From: Candidatus Blautia equi
Lineage (GTDB): Bacteria > Bacillota > Clostridia > Lachnospirales > Lachnospiraceae
Direction: 5' to 3'
Assembly (NCBI GenBank): GCA_018064695.1
Contig: JAGHUU010000077.1
Span: 1-39,525 of the forward strand
Length of the DNA: 39,525 nucleotides
Below the pieces are notes generated by a model, which saw only the letters and a list, made by a program, of their open reading frames with translations, was not told the origin of the DNA and ran no database searches. Below, in pieces: positions 15,233-24,174 of the stretch. The position numbers and the translations under genes are program-made. How positions within the stretch are numbered: position 1 is the first letter of the stretch; each line of letters starts with the position of its first letter.

Positions 15233-17827
15233 ATGGAAAACAACAGACCAAGAGGACGTGAAAAGCAGACTACCGGACAGTCAGCCGGAGTGCATCGTCG
15301 TGGAGAAGGACTTGGAACAGGTCCTGTGGGCGGAGGCCCTAAACAGCCTGCCGGCGGCAGCGGCGGAAGACAATCCGGCGGTGGCGGAAGAAGATCCGGA
15401 GGCGGAATGAATCCACTGTTCATTATTATTGCAGCCATCGTACTGTTCTTTGGAGGCGGAGAGGGACTTTCCTCTTTCTTAGGCGGCGGCGACAGCACCC
15501 CGCAGTACAGCACACAGCAGAGCAATACCTATCAGAACAGCGGCAATAGCACACACAGCAATAACAGCAGTTCTTACAACAATAACAGCAGCACAAACCA
15601 GAGCGGCTCTTACAGCAGCAACAGCAGCTCCCACAACAATAACCAGAACACCTATAATGATTTCAACACCCAGCTGAACGACTGGCTGCACAGCATGACC
15701 CAGCAGTACAGCACTCACCAGGGTTCCGGTTCCGGAAGTACCTATTCAAACAACAGCACTTCCGGCAATACCAGTAATAGCAGCAACACCGGCAGCGGCT
15801 ACACCAACTATTCCGAGAGCAGCAGTAATGCAGCAGCGGCAGACACCACAGTAGCATCCGGCACACGCAAAAAATACACCACCATCAAAGGCGGCGGCAA
15901 AGATACAAATACCATCATGGTCTACATGTGCGGTACCGACCTGGAATCCAGAAGCGGTATGGCATCCAACGACCTGCAGGAGATGGCCAATGCATCCCTT
16001 GGAAATAACGTAAACATCATCGTTTACACCGGCGGCTGCAAGAGCTGGAAGATCCGCGGCATCAGCAATCAGGTGAACCAGATCTACCAGATCGTAAACG
16101 GAAATCTCCGTACCCTGGAATCTGACATGGGCAACAAGAGCATGACAGATCCTGCAACCCTTACCGAATTTATCAAATACTGTAAAAAGAACTTTCCGGC
16201 AAACCGTAACGACCTGATCCTCTGGGATCACGGCGGCGGTTCCGTATCCGGTTACGGTTATGACGAGAAAAAAGGCTCCTACGCAGGTGCCATGAACCTC
16301 ACCGGCATCAGCAAGGCTCTGAAGGATGCCGACCTTAAATTTGATTTTGTAGGTTTTGACGCATGTCTTATGGCAGGTGCTGAGACCGCAAAAGCTATCG
16401 AGCCATATGCCGATTACATGATCGCATCCGAGGAGACCGAGCCTGGTATCGGCTGGTACTACACCCCATGGCTCAATGCCCTTGCAAAAAATCCATCCAT
16501 GGATACCGTAAGCATCGGCAAGAACATCATTGATAACTTCGTGGAAGACTGTGCAAGAAAGTGCCGCGGACAGCTCACCACTCTTTCCATTGTGGATCTG
16601 GCAGAGTTCAACAAGACGGTGCCTACCGCACTTAAGAAATTCTCCAGTGAGACTGCGGATCTTATCAAGAACAAGCAGTATAAACAGGTAGCTGTGGCAA
16701 GACAGGGCTCCCGTGAATTTGCAACTTCTACCCGCATCGATCAGGTAGACCTTGTGGATCTGGCAAGACGCATGAACACCAAATCCTCCGATACCCTGAT
16801 CAAAGCCATCCAGGGCTGTGTGAAGTACAACCGTACTTCTTCCAATATGACAAATGCAAGCGGACTTTCCATCTATTTCCCAAATCAGAAGCTCTCTTCT
16901 GTGGACAAGGCAGTGCAGATCAACAGTGCCATTGGAATGGACGACGAGTTTAACCGCTGTATCAAAGAATATGCATCCCTCCAGCTCTCCGGACAGAGTG
17001 TGGCACAGGGAAGCGGAAACAGCTACAGCCCATACCAGACCATCTTTGGCGGCAGCTCCTATTCAGGAAGCGCCGGCAGCGATATGACGGGACAGCTTCT
17101 GGAGGCGCTCTTTGGCGGCGGAGGCAGCAGCTATGGATTCCTGGGTGGCAGAAGCATCAGCACAGAGGAGACTGTGGATTATATCCAGGCAAACCAGTTT
17201 GACCCATCCCTGCTGATCTGGCAGGAGGGCAATGACGGTATCCCTGTTATCGACCTTCCGGAAGATCAGTGGAGCCTTCTCACAGACGCTGCCATGACCA
17301 TGTGGTATGATGACGGCGAAGGTTATGTGGATCTTGGCTGCGACAACCTGTTCAGCTTTGATGAGTACGGAAGACTCCAGGCAGAGACCGACAAAACCTG
17401 GCTCTCCATCAACAACCAGCCGGTAGCTTATTACTACGAAGAGACCATGGAGTACGGCGATGACTATACCATCACCGGTTATGTACCGGCCCTCTTAAAC
17501 GGAACCCGCGTACAGCTGAAGCTCACCTTCGATCAGGACAATCCATACGGATACATCGCAGGCGCAGTAGTTGATTACGTAGAGGGAGAGACAGAGACCA
17601 TCGCCAAGTCCGATGTGGAACTTCAGGCAGGCGACAAGCTGGATTTCCTTTGCGACTACTATGATTACGACGGAAACTATATAGACAGCTATTACCTCGG
17701 TGAACAGATGACCGTCACCGACAACATGGTGATCAGCAACGAATACGTGGGCGATGGCGGCGTATACATCAGCTACCGCTTCACAGACATCTACAACAAC
17801 CAGTACTGGACAGCAGGACTTGAGTAA
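15233..17827 (+). CDS. Membrane-anchored clostripain-family (C11) cysteine protease
   Basis: An 864-residue protein. A Gly/Arg-rich N-terminus (1-58) precedes one membrane segment (about 60-76), with the rest probably outside. Residues ~85-210 are a Ser/Asn/Thr/Gln-rich low-complexity linker. The C11 caspase-like domain spans ~220-590: MVYMCGTDLE, catalytic His333 in LWDHGGGS and Cys378 in GFDACLMAGAE. A second low-complexity stretch at ~600-645 is followed by a beta-rich C-terminal domain (~650-864) of unknown function. C11 enzymes cut after Arg/Lys and often self-activate. The substrate is unknown; surface-protein processing is a guess. A strong terminator follows. Confidence 0.9.
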   Translation: MENNRPRGREKQTTGQSAGVHRRGEGLGTGPVGGGPKQPAGGSGGRQSGGGGRRSGGGMNPLFIIIAAIVLFFGGGEGLSSFLGGGDSTPQYSTQQSNTYQNSGNSTHSNNSSSYNNNSSTNQSGSYSSNSSSHNNNQNTYNDFNTQLNDWLHSMTQQYSTHQGSGSGSTYSNNSTSGNTSNSSNTGSGYTNYSESSSNAAAADTTVASGTRKKYTTIKGGGKDTNTIMVYMCGTDLESRSGMASNDLQEMANASLGNNVNIIVYTGGCKSWKIRGISNQVNQIYQIVNGNLRTLESDMGNKSMTDPATLTEFIKYCKKNFPANRNDLILWDHGGGSVSGYGYDEKKGSYAGAMNLTGISKALKDADLKFDFVGFDACLMAGAETAKAIEPYADYMIASEETEPGIGWYYTPWLNALAKNPSMDTVSIGKNIIDNFVEDCARKCRGQLTTLSIVDLAEFNKTVPTALKKFSSETADLIKNKQYKQVAVARQGSREFATSTRIDQVDLVDLARRMNTKSSDTLIKAIQGCVKYNRTSSNMTNASGLSIYFPNQKLSSVDKAVQINSAIGMDDEFNRCIKEYASLQLSGQSVAQGSGNSYSPYQTIFGGSSYSGSAGSDMTGQLLEALFGGGGSSYGFLGGRSISTEETVDYIQANQFDPSLLIWQEGNDGIPVIDLPEDQWSLLTDAAMTMWYDDGEGYVDLGCDNLFSFDEYGRLQAETDKTWLSINNQPVAYYYEETMEYGDDYTITGYVPALLNGTRVQLKLTFDQDNPYGYIAGAVVDYVEGETETIAKSDVELQAGDKLDFLCDYYDYDGNYIDSYYLGEQMTVTDNMVISNEYVGDGGVYISYRFTDIYNNQYWTAGLE

Positions 17828-17830
17828 ATA

Positions 17831-17874
17831 AAAAGATCCGGAAAAACATGTGAAAATGTTTTTCCGGATCTTTT
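17831..17874. terminator. Bidirectional terminator, C11 protease / histidine phosphatase
   Basis: AAAGATCCGGAAAAACAT pairs with ATGTTTTTCCGGATCTTT across a short GTGAAA loop; each strand has a T-rich 3' flank. It separates convergent genes. Confidence 0.9.
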
Positions 17875-17875
17875 A

Positions 17876-18649
17876 TTAATGTCGTTGCTCAGTGTTACTG
17901 TAGGTTTCGCAGAAGCGGCAGGCGAAGGAGGTTTCTTCTTTGCCTGTGTAGAGGTGTGCGGTGTCTCCGATTCGGAGGGCGCGGAAGTAGGCAATTCCCT
18001 GCTCGCGTTCCTCAGTGACTACCTCGGTTACAGAGGTTGGCGCCATGGCCAGGCTGTGCCAGAGGATGAAGGGGGAGATATTCCACATATGTGCCAGCAG
18101 CACGCAGGTGACACCGAAGTGGCAGAAGAAAGTCAGCGTTTCCTCACTTTCTTTTTCCACACGGTAATATTTGCCATCTCTCACATAGCCGTGCTCCGCA
18201 AGGAGTTTATCAAAATTCTGTACTACGTCGTCGTAGACGGGAATCATATCACTGTGTCTGGATACTTCGGAATCTCTCCAGCCATCTGGGGTAGAGTATT
18301 CCGGGTGAGAAAGCCAGTATCCCGGAACAGCGTCCCATACGATGCGGTGGCGGAAGCGGTCATTCTCCGTAAATGTATCAGGATAAGCTTTCTGAAGCTC
18401 CTCCAATCCATTGATATCCAGATGCGCAGGGAATTCCTGCAGCCATGGACAGGTGGCGGCGGTGATGCCAAGCTTTTTAAGAGAATATGCAGCGGTATGC
18501 TGTGCCCGTCCAAGGGGCGACTGGAAAGCAGTGTCGATATGAAGATCTTCAATGATCTCGGATAACAGTTTGGCTTCTCTATGACCTTTCTCTGTCAGGG
18601 TATCATGCACATAGTCCGGATCCCCGTGACGAATAAATAATAATCTCAT
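17876..18649 (-). CDS. Histidine phosphatase superfamily protein
   Basis: A 257-residue phosphoglycerate-mutase-like phosphatase. Phospho-acceptor His8 lies in LLFIRHGDPDY, with TEKGHREAKLLSE and FQSPLGRAQHTA (substrate-phosphate Arg) following, and a second conserved His in FFCHFGVT. No membrane or signal segment. Substrate unknown. AGGAG precedes the ATG. It is the last gene of a four-gene minus-strand operon with an alpha-galactosidase, so a sugar-phosphate substrate is possible (inference). Confidence 0.85.
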   Translation of the reverse strand: MRLLFIRHGDPDYVHDTLTEKGHREAKLLSEIIEDLHIDTAFQSPLGRAQHTAAYSLKKLGITAATCPWLQEFPAHLDINGLEELQKAYPDTFTENDRFRHRIVWDAVPGYWLSHPEYSTPDGWRDSEVSRHSDMIPVYDDVVQNFDKLLAEHGYVRDGKYYRVEKESEETLTFFCHFGVTCVLLAHMWNISPFILWHSLAMAPTSVTEVVTEEREQGIAYFRALRIGDTAHLYTGKEETSFACRFCETYSNTEQRH

Positions 18650-18685
18650 TTTTTTTCTCCTGAATTAAAAATCTCTTCACCGGAG

Positions 18686-18886
18686 TCACTGAAACAGTGT
18701 GCATCCGATGCTCTTATAATAAACGATCTTCTGCCGGATATCCTCCTCGGTGATATCAAAAGCCCGGGCCAGGCAGGGAATGCAGTAATATTTTGTAGTC
18801 CCCCTGTTGATCAGCTTTTTTGTGATGCCGATGTCATCGGCGGTCAGAGGCTTATGGCAGTAAAGGCAAACTTCAGCTTCGCCCAT
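18686..18886 (-). CDS. Small zinc-ribbon protein
   Basis: A 66-residue protein with two CxxC pairs (CLYC near residue 7 and CIPC near 35) that should bind one zinc, followed by an amphipathic helix (FDITEEDIRQKIVYY). The ATG overlaps the TGA of the upstream alpha-galactosidase gene (TGATG), so translation is probably coupled; a TTG start 21 bases earlier is less likely. Proteins of this kind may be nucleic-acid or protein-binding adaptors. No specific function is recognised. Confidence 0.7.
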   Translation of the reverse strand: MGEAEVCLYCHKPLTADDIGITKKLINRGTTKYYCIPCLARAFDITEEDIRQKIVYYKSIGCTLFQ

Positions 18887-20070
18887 CAGAATTTCACCAT
18901 CTTGCAATGGTACAGCTTACAGCTGTGGCCTGCCACGTTTACGCGATGATAATCGCGGACCTTGCCCAGCTTTTCCCCGGTGAAGACGTCCGTCATTTCC
19001 AGCCCGTAACCGCTGGCGTATGGAATACCGATGTCGGAGAAAGTGCAGAGCATTTCCTGCTCTTTTTCATACAGATTATAGTAGGCAAGGACAAATTCCT
19101 GATCGGAAAGTACCTTAAGGAATGTATATAACTGATCTTCAATAAAGCGAAGAGGCTCCACTGCGTTCTCACGGTCCTCCACCGGCTCACATACCAGACG
19201 CTTGTTTACCAGGTACGGCGGGCGGCATTCGGCATCCTGATCCATAGCCAGAAGCATTGGATTCTGCACCAGCTCTTTCATGGCAGGAGACATGGAGCGT
19301 AGATCAGCACCCAGCATCAGAGGCACACCGGCCAGACACCAGAGACTGAACTGCACGCGGTACTCATCGTCTGTACACGGTTTTCCAATGGCCACATTGC
19401 CTTTGTTATACATGCCTACAGTCAGCATGTCCATGTCGTTGAAGCAGAAAGGACCGGACTGGCTGAGACGGTTTAACTGTGACTGAAAGATTCCCACAAA
19501 GGAGCGGAAGTTGTCAAAGATATCTCCGGTGGAGCGGTACATATGGGCACCCACGGAGCGCATCCAGTCCCAGCAATCTCTGTGACCCCAGTTGCAGGCA
19601 GAGAAGAGGATCTCTCTTCCGGTGGATTTAAGTGCCATGCTCATGGTGAGGTAGCGGTTCTTGCAGTCTGCATTCTCCGGGAAATTGCAGAAGTCATATT
19701 TCAGGAAATCCACGCCCCAGTCTGCAAAGGTCTGCGCATCCTGATACTCGTGGTCATAGCTGGAAGGATAACCTGCGCAGGTGAGAATACCGGAGCAGGA
19801 ATACATGCCGAATTTCAGACCTTTGCTGTGGACATAGTCCGCAACAGCCTTCATGCCGTGTGGAAATTTAGCCGGATCCGGTACCAGATAGCCGTTCTCG
19901 TCGCGCTGTTTCAAAGACCAGCAGTCATCGATGACCAGATATTCATATCCGGCATCCTTATATCCATCCGAAACCATTCTGTCAGCCATCTCAAAGATGA
20001 GCTGTTCGGAGATATTCGCGCCAAATGTGTTCCAGGAATTCCATCCCATAGGTGGTGTTTTTGCAATCAT
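18886..20070 (-). CDS. GH27 alpha-galactosidase
   Basis: A 394-residue cytoplasmic enzyme (no signal peptide) that removes terminal alpha-galactose. GH27 landmarks: PPMGWNSWNTFG at the start, YLVIDDCW, FGMYSCSGILTCAGYPSS, nucleophile Asp126 in FLKYDFCN, acid/base Asp183 in RSTGDIFDNF, and NDMDMLTVG. The C-terminal ~100 residues form the usual beta-domain. It starts four bases inside the upstream S51 peptidase gene (ATGA) and its stop overlaps the zinc-ribbon start. Likely substrates are melibiose/raffinose-type sugars or galactomannan fragments. Confidence 0.93.
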   Translation of the reverse strand: MIAKTPPMGWNSWNTFGANISEQLIFEMADRMVSDGYKDAGYEYLVIDDCWSLKQRDENGYLVPDPAKFPHGMKAVADYVHSKGLKFGMYSCSGILTCAGYPSSYDHEYQDAQTFADWGVDFLKYDFCNFPENADCKNRYLTMSMALKSTGREILFSACNWGHRDCWDWMRSVGAHMYRSTGDIFDNFRSFVGIFQSQLNRLSQSGPFCFNDMDMLTVGMYNKGNVAIGKPCTDDEYRVQFSLWCLAGVPLMLGADLRSMSPAMKELVQNPMLLAMDQDAECRPPYLVNKRLVCEPVEDRENAVEPLRFIEDQLYTFLKVLSDQEFVLAYYNLYEKEQEMLCTFSDIGIPYASGYGLEMTDVFTGEKLGKVRDYHRVNVAGHSCKLYHCKMVKF

Positions 20071-20837
20071 CTCAGTTCCTCCTTATATGAAATTGCAGCT
20101 ATATCATAACTTTGATCTGTCTCGCAGATCTTACGTATCCCGCCGTCGGCAACCACATAAGCTTCCCCGTAAACTGTTTCCTGCCCATCAATAGAGAGGA
20201 GATAGCTGCCATCCGGCAGTGCCAGAAAATGGCGGCCGTAGCTGTCGCCATAGGTGATGTCCTCAAAGAGACGCTGTCCGTCCAGCCGGAAGTCCTTCAC
20301 CATCTGATAATGGGGCAGGATCTGTGTCTTTGTAAGGCCGAGACCCGTCAGGAAACGCTGATAGCCTGGATCGGAAGCCTCCCCGGGCTCCTCCGGCTGG
20401 GAATAGACTTCATCCGCACAGTTCATGGTGCCGGCACTGATGCCGATGAGGATGCCGCTGTAATTCACAAGTTTTTCCCGCAGCTGAAGCTGATGGAAAT
20501 AGGCATTCTGGGTAGGCACATGACCGCCGCCAAGGAAGATCACCTGATAGGAGAGAAGTGTCTCTGAAGAAATATCAGGGGTTCTGCGATCTAAAAGGTC
20601 AAAGGCAGATACAGAGAGGGCAGCCTTTTCCACCGCATAACGGAAAAATCCGGTCATCTCATCGTTCTGTTCAAAGGCATCCGGAGATGCGGTGATCATA
20701 AGGCACCTGGCATCCTGCGGCCATAAGGCGCGGAGCTTCTCCACAAAGCCGTTCATCTCATCCAGGCCGTCCACATAGCGGCTCTGATCCAGAGGACCGG
20801 AGGGGCTGCTGGTGAGAAAAATAATTTTATGATTCAT
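20067..20837 (-). CDS. Peptidase S51 family protein (dipeptidase E/cyanophycinase-like)
   Basis: A 256-residue class-I-glutamine-amidotransferase-like serine peptidase. The nucleophile Ser134 lies in the elbow LIGISAGTMN, preceded by VIFLGGGHVPTQ and followed by HYQMVKDFRLDG. Family members cut Asp-containing dipeptides or cyanophycin. It is first in the minus-strand operon, with an ATGA overlap into the alpha-galactosidase. AGGAAAT is its ribosome site. Pairing with a glycosidase is not explained by known function. Confidence 0.82.
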   Translation of the reverse strand: MNHKIIFLTSSPSGPLDQSRYVDGLDEMNGFVEKLRALWPQDARCLMITASPDAFEQNDEMTGFFRYAVEKAALSVSAFDLLDRRTPDISSETLLSYQVIFLGGGHVPTQNAYFHQLQLREKLVNYSGILIGISAGTMNCADEVYSQPEEPGEASDPGYQRFLTGLGLTKTQILPHYQMVKDFRLDGQRLFEDITYGDSYGRHFLALPDGSYLLSIDGQETVYGEAYVVADGGIRKICETDQSYDIAAISYKEELR

Positions 20838-20960
20838 GAGAATTTCCTCTGTTTTTGTGATAGAATACTACAAGCATTGTGCCACGCGGCACATAGAAAA
20901 GCAAGAGATATCGAGAGAATAGAGACACAGGAAACAAATCACCGGACAGGAGGCTGATCT

Positions 20961-21509
20961 ATGCAGACAGAATTCGTGATTCTTGATTTCATCCAGAATC
21001 TGCGGACACCTTTAGGGGATAAGATGATGCTGTTTTTCACCCGCCTTGGGGACCTCGGGCTCATCTGGATCCTGCTCACGCTGCTGTTGCTGATGAGAAA
21101 AGAGACAAGACGTACGGGAATGATCCTGGCGCTGGGCCTCATCATTGAGGCTGTTATCTGCAACCTCGGTCTGAAACCGCTGGTGGCCAGAACCAGACCG
21201 TTTGAGATCAATCCCACGGTGCAGCTGCTGGTTCGCATGCCCGTAGATTACTCTTTCCCATCCGGACACACGGCGGCTTCCTTTGCGGCAGCCTCAGGTC
21301 TATGGTTTGCCGGATGCAGAAAGCCTGCCGTCACAGCACTTATTTTATCCGCGCTCATCGCATTTTCCAGATTATATCTGTATGTCCATTTCCCCACGGA
21401 TGTGGCAGCAGGTCTGATCCTGGGTGTGCTCTCCGGATTTGCGGCAGCACAGATCGTAAAAAGTCTGGAGAAGAATAAAAAACAGAAACATATAAAAGGA
21501 GATCAGTAA
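20961..21509 (+). CDS. PAP2-family membrane phosphatase
   Basis: A 182-residue integral membrane protein with about five hydrophobic segments. The three lipid-phosphatase motifs are K72xxxxxxRP80 (KPLVARTRP), PSGH (100-103) and SR-x5-H-x3-D (S136 to D147). It probably removes phosphate from undecaprenyl pyrophosphate or a phospholipid at the outer face. GGAGG seven bases before the ATG supports the start. It is divergent from the S51 operon and two bases upstream of the C69 dipeptidase gene. Confidence 0.88.
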   Translation: MQTEFVILDFIQNLRTPLGDKMMLFFTRLGDLGLIWILLTLLLLMRKETRRTGMILALGLIIEAVICNLGLKPLVARTRPFEINPTVQLLVRMPVDYSFPSGHTAASFAAASGLWFAGCRKPAVTALILSALIAFSRLYLYVHFPTDVAAGLILGVLSGFAAAQIVKSLEKNKKQKHIKGDQ

Positions 21510-21511
21510 CC

Positions 21512-22972
21512 ATGCCATGTACTACCATCTTAGTTGGAAAAAAGGCCAGCCATGACGGCTCCACCATTATTTCCAGAAACGATGACGGCGGTTTTGAGGC
21601 CAAGCAGGTCCTGGTGATCAAACCGGAAAAACAGCCGGGAAAATATAAAACCGTTATTTCCCACCTCACCGTGGAGCTGCCGGATGATCCGCTGCAGTAT
21701 ACCTCCGTACCAAATGTGACAAAGACAAACGGTGTATGGCCTGCCTGCGGTATCAACTCTGCCAATGTAGCAATGACCGCCACAGAAACCATCACCAGCA
21801 ACCCGCGTGTAGTTGGTGCGGACCCATATGTGGTCTATCAGAAAAAAGAGGGAAGAAACGGAAAGGAAGTTCCGGGCGGAATCGGAGAGGAAGATCTGCT
21901 GACACTGGTGCTTCCTTACATTAAGAGCGCCAGAGAGGGCGTACTCCGCGTAGGCGCGCTGCTGGAACAATACGGTACCTACGAGGCCAACGGAATGGCC
22001 TTCAGCGATTCCGATGAGATCTGGTGGCTGGAGACCATCGGCGGTCATCACTGGATCGCAAAACGTGTGCCGGATGACCGTGTAGTCATCATGCCAAACC
22101 AGTTTGGTATGGATCAGTTTGATTTTGAGGATGCCTATGGTGCAAAGAAAGAGCACCTCTGCTCCGCTGACCTTAAGGATTTTGTGGAAAAGAATCATCT
22201 GTACACTGGGCGTGACGACGTGTTCAACCCTCGCCTGGCCTTTGGCTCCCGCGCAGATTCCGACCATATCTATAACACCCCTCGCGCCTGGTTCATGGCC
22301 CGCTATTTTATGGAGAGAACCTATAAGTGGGATGGACCGGATGCGGATTTCACTCCGGAGAGCAACGACATTCCATGGTCTCTGGTTCCGGAGAGAAAAG
22401 TTACGGTGGAGGATGTGCGCTATCTTCTGGGATCTTATTATCAGGGAACACCTTATAATCCTTATGACAACACCTCCCCGCTTAAGGGCAAATATCGCAC
22501 TATCGGCGTGCCGAACAGTGATGTATGCGGCATTCTCCAGATTCGCGGCTATATGCCGGATGCCATCAAGGGCGTGCACTGGTATTCTATGGGCGGAAGC
22601 GGCTTCACTGCATGCTTCCCGTTCTATGCCAATGTGGACGCGCTGCCCAAATATCTCAGCGGCACCACAGACACTGTTTCCACAGACAGCGCCTACTGGC
22701 AGAGCCGTCTGATCGCAGCCCTCACGGATGCCCACTACGGCAGCAATATCCTCTTTGACGAGAGATACCAGAAGGCAGTATGGAACCGGGGAACCCAGCT
22801 TCTGAACGAGTATGACGAAAAGATCCTGAAGGGGGAGGATGTGAAGCTCCTTTCGGAGGCAAACCAGAAGATTACGGATATGGTAAAGAAGGAGTCTGAC
22901 AAAGCACTGGGTGCTATTCTTCGAAGCTCCTCCGAGCACATGAAGATCCGCTATCACAGAGGCGACAATTAA
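21512..22972 (+). CDS. C69-family dipeptidase (PepD-like)
   Basis: A 486-residue Ntn-hydrolase. The start MPCTTILVG puts the nucleophile at Cys3, exposed after short N-terminal processing; KKASHDGSTIISRNDD follows as in lactobacillal PepD. Central motifs include MTATETITSNPR and EIWWLETIGGHHW. There is no signal peptide, so it likely acts inside the cell on dipeptides. The ribosome site AAGGAG overlaps the end of the phosphatase gene. Length is typical. Confidence 0.9.
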   Translation: MPCTTILVGKKASHDGSTIISRNDDGGFEAKQVLVIKPEKQPGKYKTVISHLTVELPDDPLQYTSVPNVTKTNGVWPACGINSANVAMTATETITSNPRVVGADPYVVYQKKEGRNGKEVPGGIGEEDLLTLVLPYIKSAREGVLRVGALLEQYGTYEANGMAFSDSDEIWWLETIGGHHWIAKRVPDDRVVIMPNQFGMDQFDFEDAYGAKKEHLCSADLKDFVEKNHLYTGRDDVFNPRLAFGSRADSDHIYNTPRAWFMARYFMERTYKWDGPDADFTPESNDIPWSLVPERKVTVEDVRYLLGSYYQGTPYNPYDNTSPLKGKYRTIGVPNSDVCGILQIRGYMPDAIKGVHWYSMGGSGFTACFPFYANVDALPKYLSGTTDTVSTDSAYWQSRLIAALTDAHYGSNILFDERYQKAVWNRGTQLLNEYDEKILKGEDVKLLSEANQKITDMVKKESDKALGAILRSSSEHMKIRYHRGDN

Positions 22973-23009
22973 TAAACATAGTAATAAAGGAAATGGGTTT
23001 TAAAAAGAT

Positions 23010-23540
23010 ATGCTTGATTTATTTATGACATTTTTCCGTATCGGAATACTGACCTTTGGCGGCGGTCTGACCATGCTGCCTATGCTGAAATATGAGATCG
23101 TGGAGAAAAAGAAATGGTGCAGCGAGGAACAGCTGCTGGACTGCTATGCGGTGGGACAGTGCACTCCGGGCATCATTGCAGTCAACACGGCAACCTACGT
23201 AGGATACCTGCAGAACGGCATTGCCGGCGGCATCTGGGCTACTTTTGGAATGGTAGCGCCATCTCTGCTCATTATCACTGTAGTTGCTGCTTTTCTTCGC
23301 CAGTTCATGGACAATATCTGGCTGCAGCATGCCCTCATGGGTATCCGCGGTGTGGTATGTGCCCTGATGTTCAATACAGTGATCAATCTGGCTAAGAAGA
23401 GTCTGGTCCACCCGATCTGCTATGTGATCTGCCTGGTGGCTTTTCTGCTTGCCATGTTTACAGACATTCCTACCATCCTTATTGTGGTGGCTTCCGCAGT
23501 TGCCGGAAATCTTCTGGCTAAGAAGGGAGGTCAGGCATAA
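23010..23540 (+). CDS. Chromate transporter, N-terminal-type half
   Basis: A 176-residue membrane protein with a single CHR domain. The family motif is FGGGLTMLPMLKYEI-(x)-KKWCSEEQLLDCYAVGQCTPG followed by NTATYVGY; the hydrophobic segments after residue 75 form the rest. Split, paired half-size ChrA proteins are common in Firmicutes and act together. Real substrate uncertain; some family members carry chromate or sulfate. No strong ribosome site is seen. Its TAA overlaps the ATG of the second half (TAATG). Confidence 0.88.
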   Translation: MLDLFMTFFRIGILTFGGGLTMLPMLKYEIVEKKKWCSEEQLLDCYAVGQCTPGIIAVNTATYVGYLQNGIAGGIWATFGMVAPSLLIITVVAAFLRQFMDNIWLQHALMGIRGVVCALMFNTVINLAKKSLVHPICYVICLVAFLLAMFTDIPTILIVVASAVAGNLLAKKGGQA

Positions 23541-24106
23541 TGGTTGATATAATCTTGCTTCTGAAAGTATTCTGGGAATTTTTTAAGATCGGCCTTTTTG
23601 CTGTGGGCGGCGGCCCGGCTACCATCCCGTTCTTATTTGAGCTCAGCGATAAGACCGGCTGGTTCACCAACCAGGAGCTCACCAACATGATCGCAGTCAG
23701 CGAATCCACGCCCGGCCCAATCGGCCTTAACATGGCTACCTATGTAGGCTTCAGGACGCTTGGCTTCTTTGGCGGTGTGGTATCCACCTTTGGACTGGTG
23801 CTTCCAAGCATTGTAGTTATTATTCTGATCGCCAAATTTCTGGCTAACTTCAGCGAGAATAAACGCGTGAAACGCGCCTTCTGGGGAATCCGCCCGGCCG
23901 TTACCGGACTGATCCTCTCCGCAGTCATCAGCATGTGGCGTGCATCCCTGCTCATCATCAAAGACACCGGCTATGCACCGGCAACAGGCAGCATCATCGT
24001 ATGTCTGGTCACCATCGTGCTCATGCAGGTGCTGCAGAAAAAGAAATTCCACCCTGCTGTATGGCTCCTCGGAGGCGCTGTTGTGGGATTGCTGTTTCGA
24101 TTATAA
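23540..24106 (+). CDS. Chromate transporter, C-terminal-type half
   Basis: A 188-residue partner CHR-domain protein: FKIGLFAVGGGPATIPFL, WFTNQELTNMIAVSESTPGPIGLNMATYVGF (split as WFTNQELTNMIA and VSESTPGPIGLN), then five or so membrane segments. GGAGG nine bases upstream lies inside the first half-gene. The one-base overlap argues for equal, coupled synthesis of both halves. A terminator follows. Confidence 0.88.
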   Translation: MVDIILLLKVFWEFFKIGLFAVGGGPATIPFLFELSDKTGWFTNQELTNMIAVSESTPGPIGLNMATYVGFRTLGFFGGVVSTFGLVLPSIVVIILIAKFLANFSENKRVKRAFWGIRPAVTGLILSAVISMWRASLLIIKDTGYAPATGSIIVCLVTIVLMQVLQKKKFHPAVWLLGGAVVGLLFRL

Positions 24107-24114
24107 AATAAAAG

Positions 24115-24157
24115 AGAGGATACTGTGCATCAGTTATCTGCACAGTATCCTCTTTTA
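24115..24157. terminator. Bidirectional terminator, chromate transporter / WYL regulator
   Basis: AGAGGATACTGTGCA (24115-24129) pairs with TGCACAGTATCCTCT (24139-24153) across a nine-base loop, with A-rich and T-rich flanks. It separates convergent genes. Confidence 0.9.
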
Positions 24158-24174
24158 TTGTGTATATAATCCAT

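Noticed and set aside
21530..22957. Minus-strand open frame of 475 codons opposite the C69 dipeptidase
   Set aside because: Shadow frame; the plus strand carries the clear Cys-nucleophile dipeptidase.
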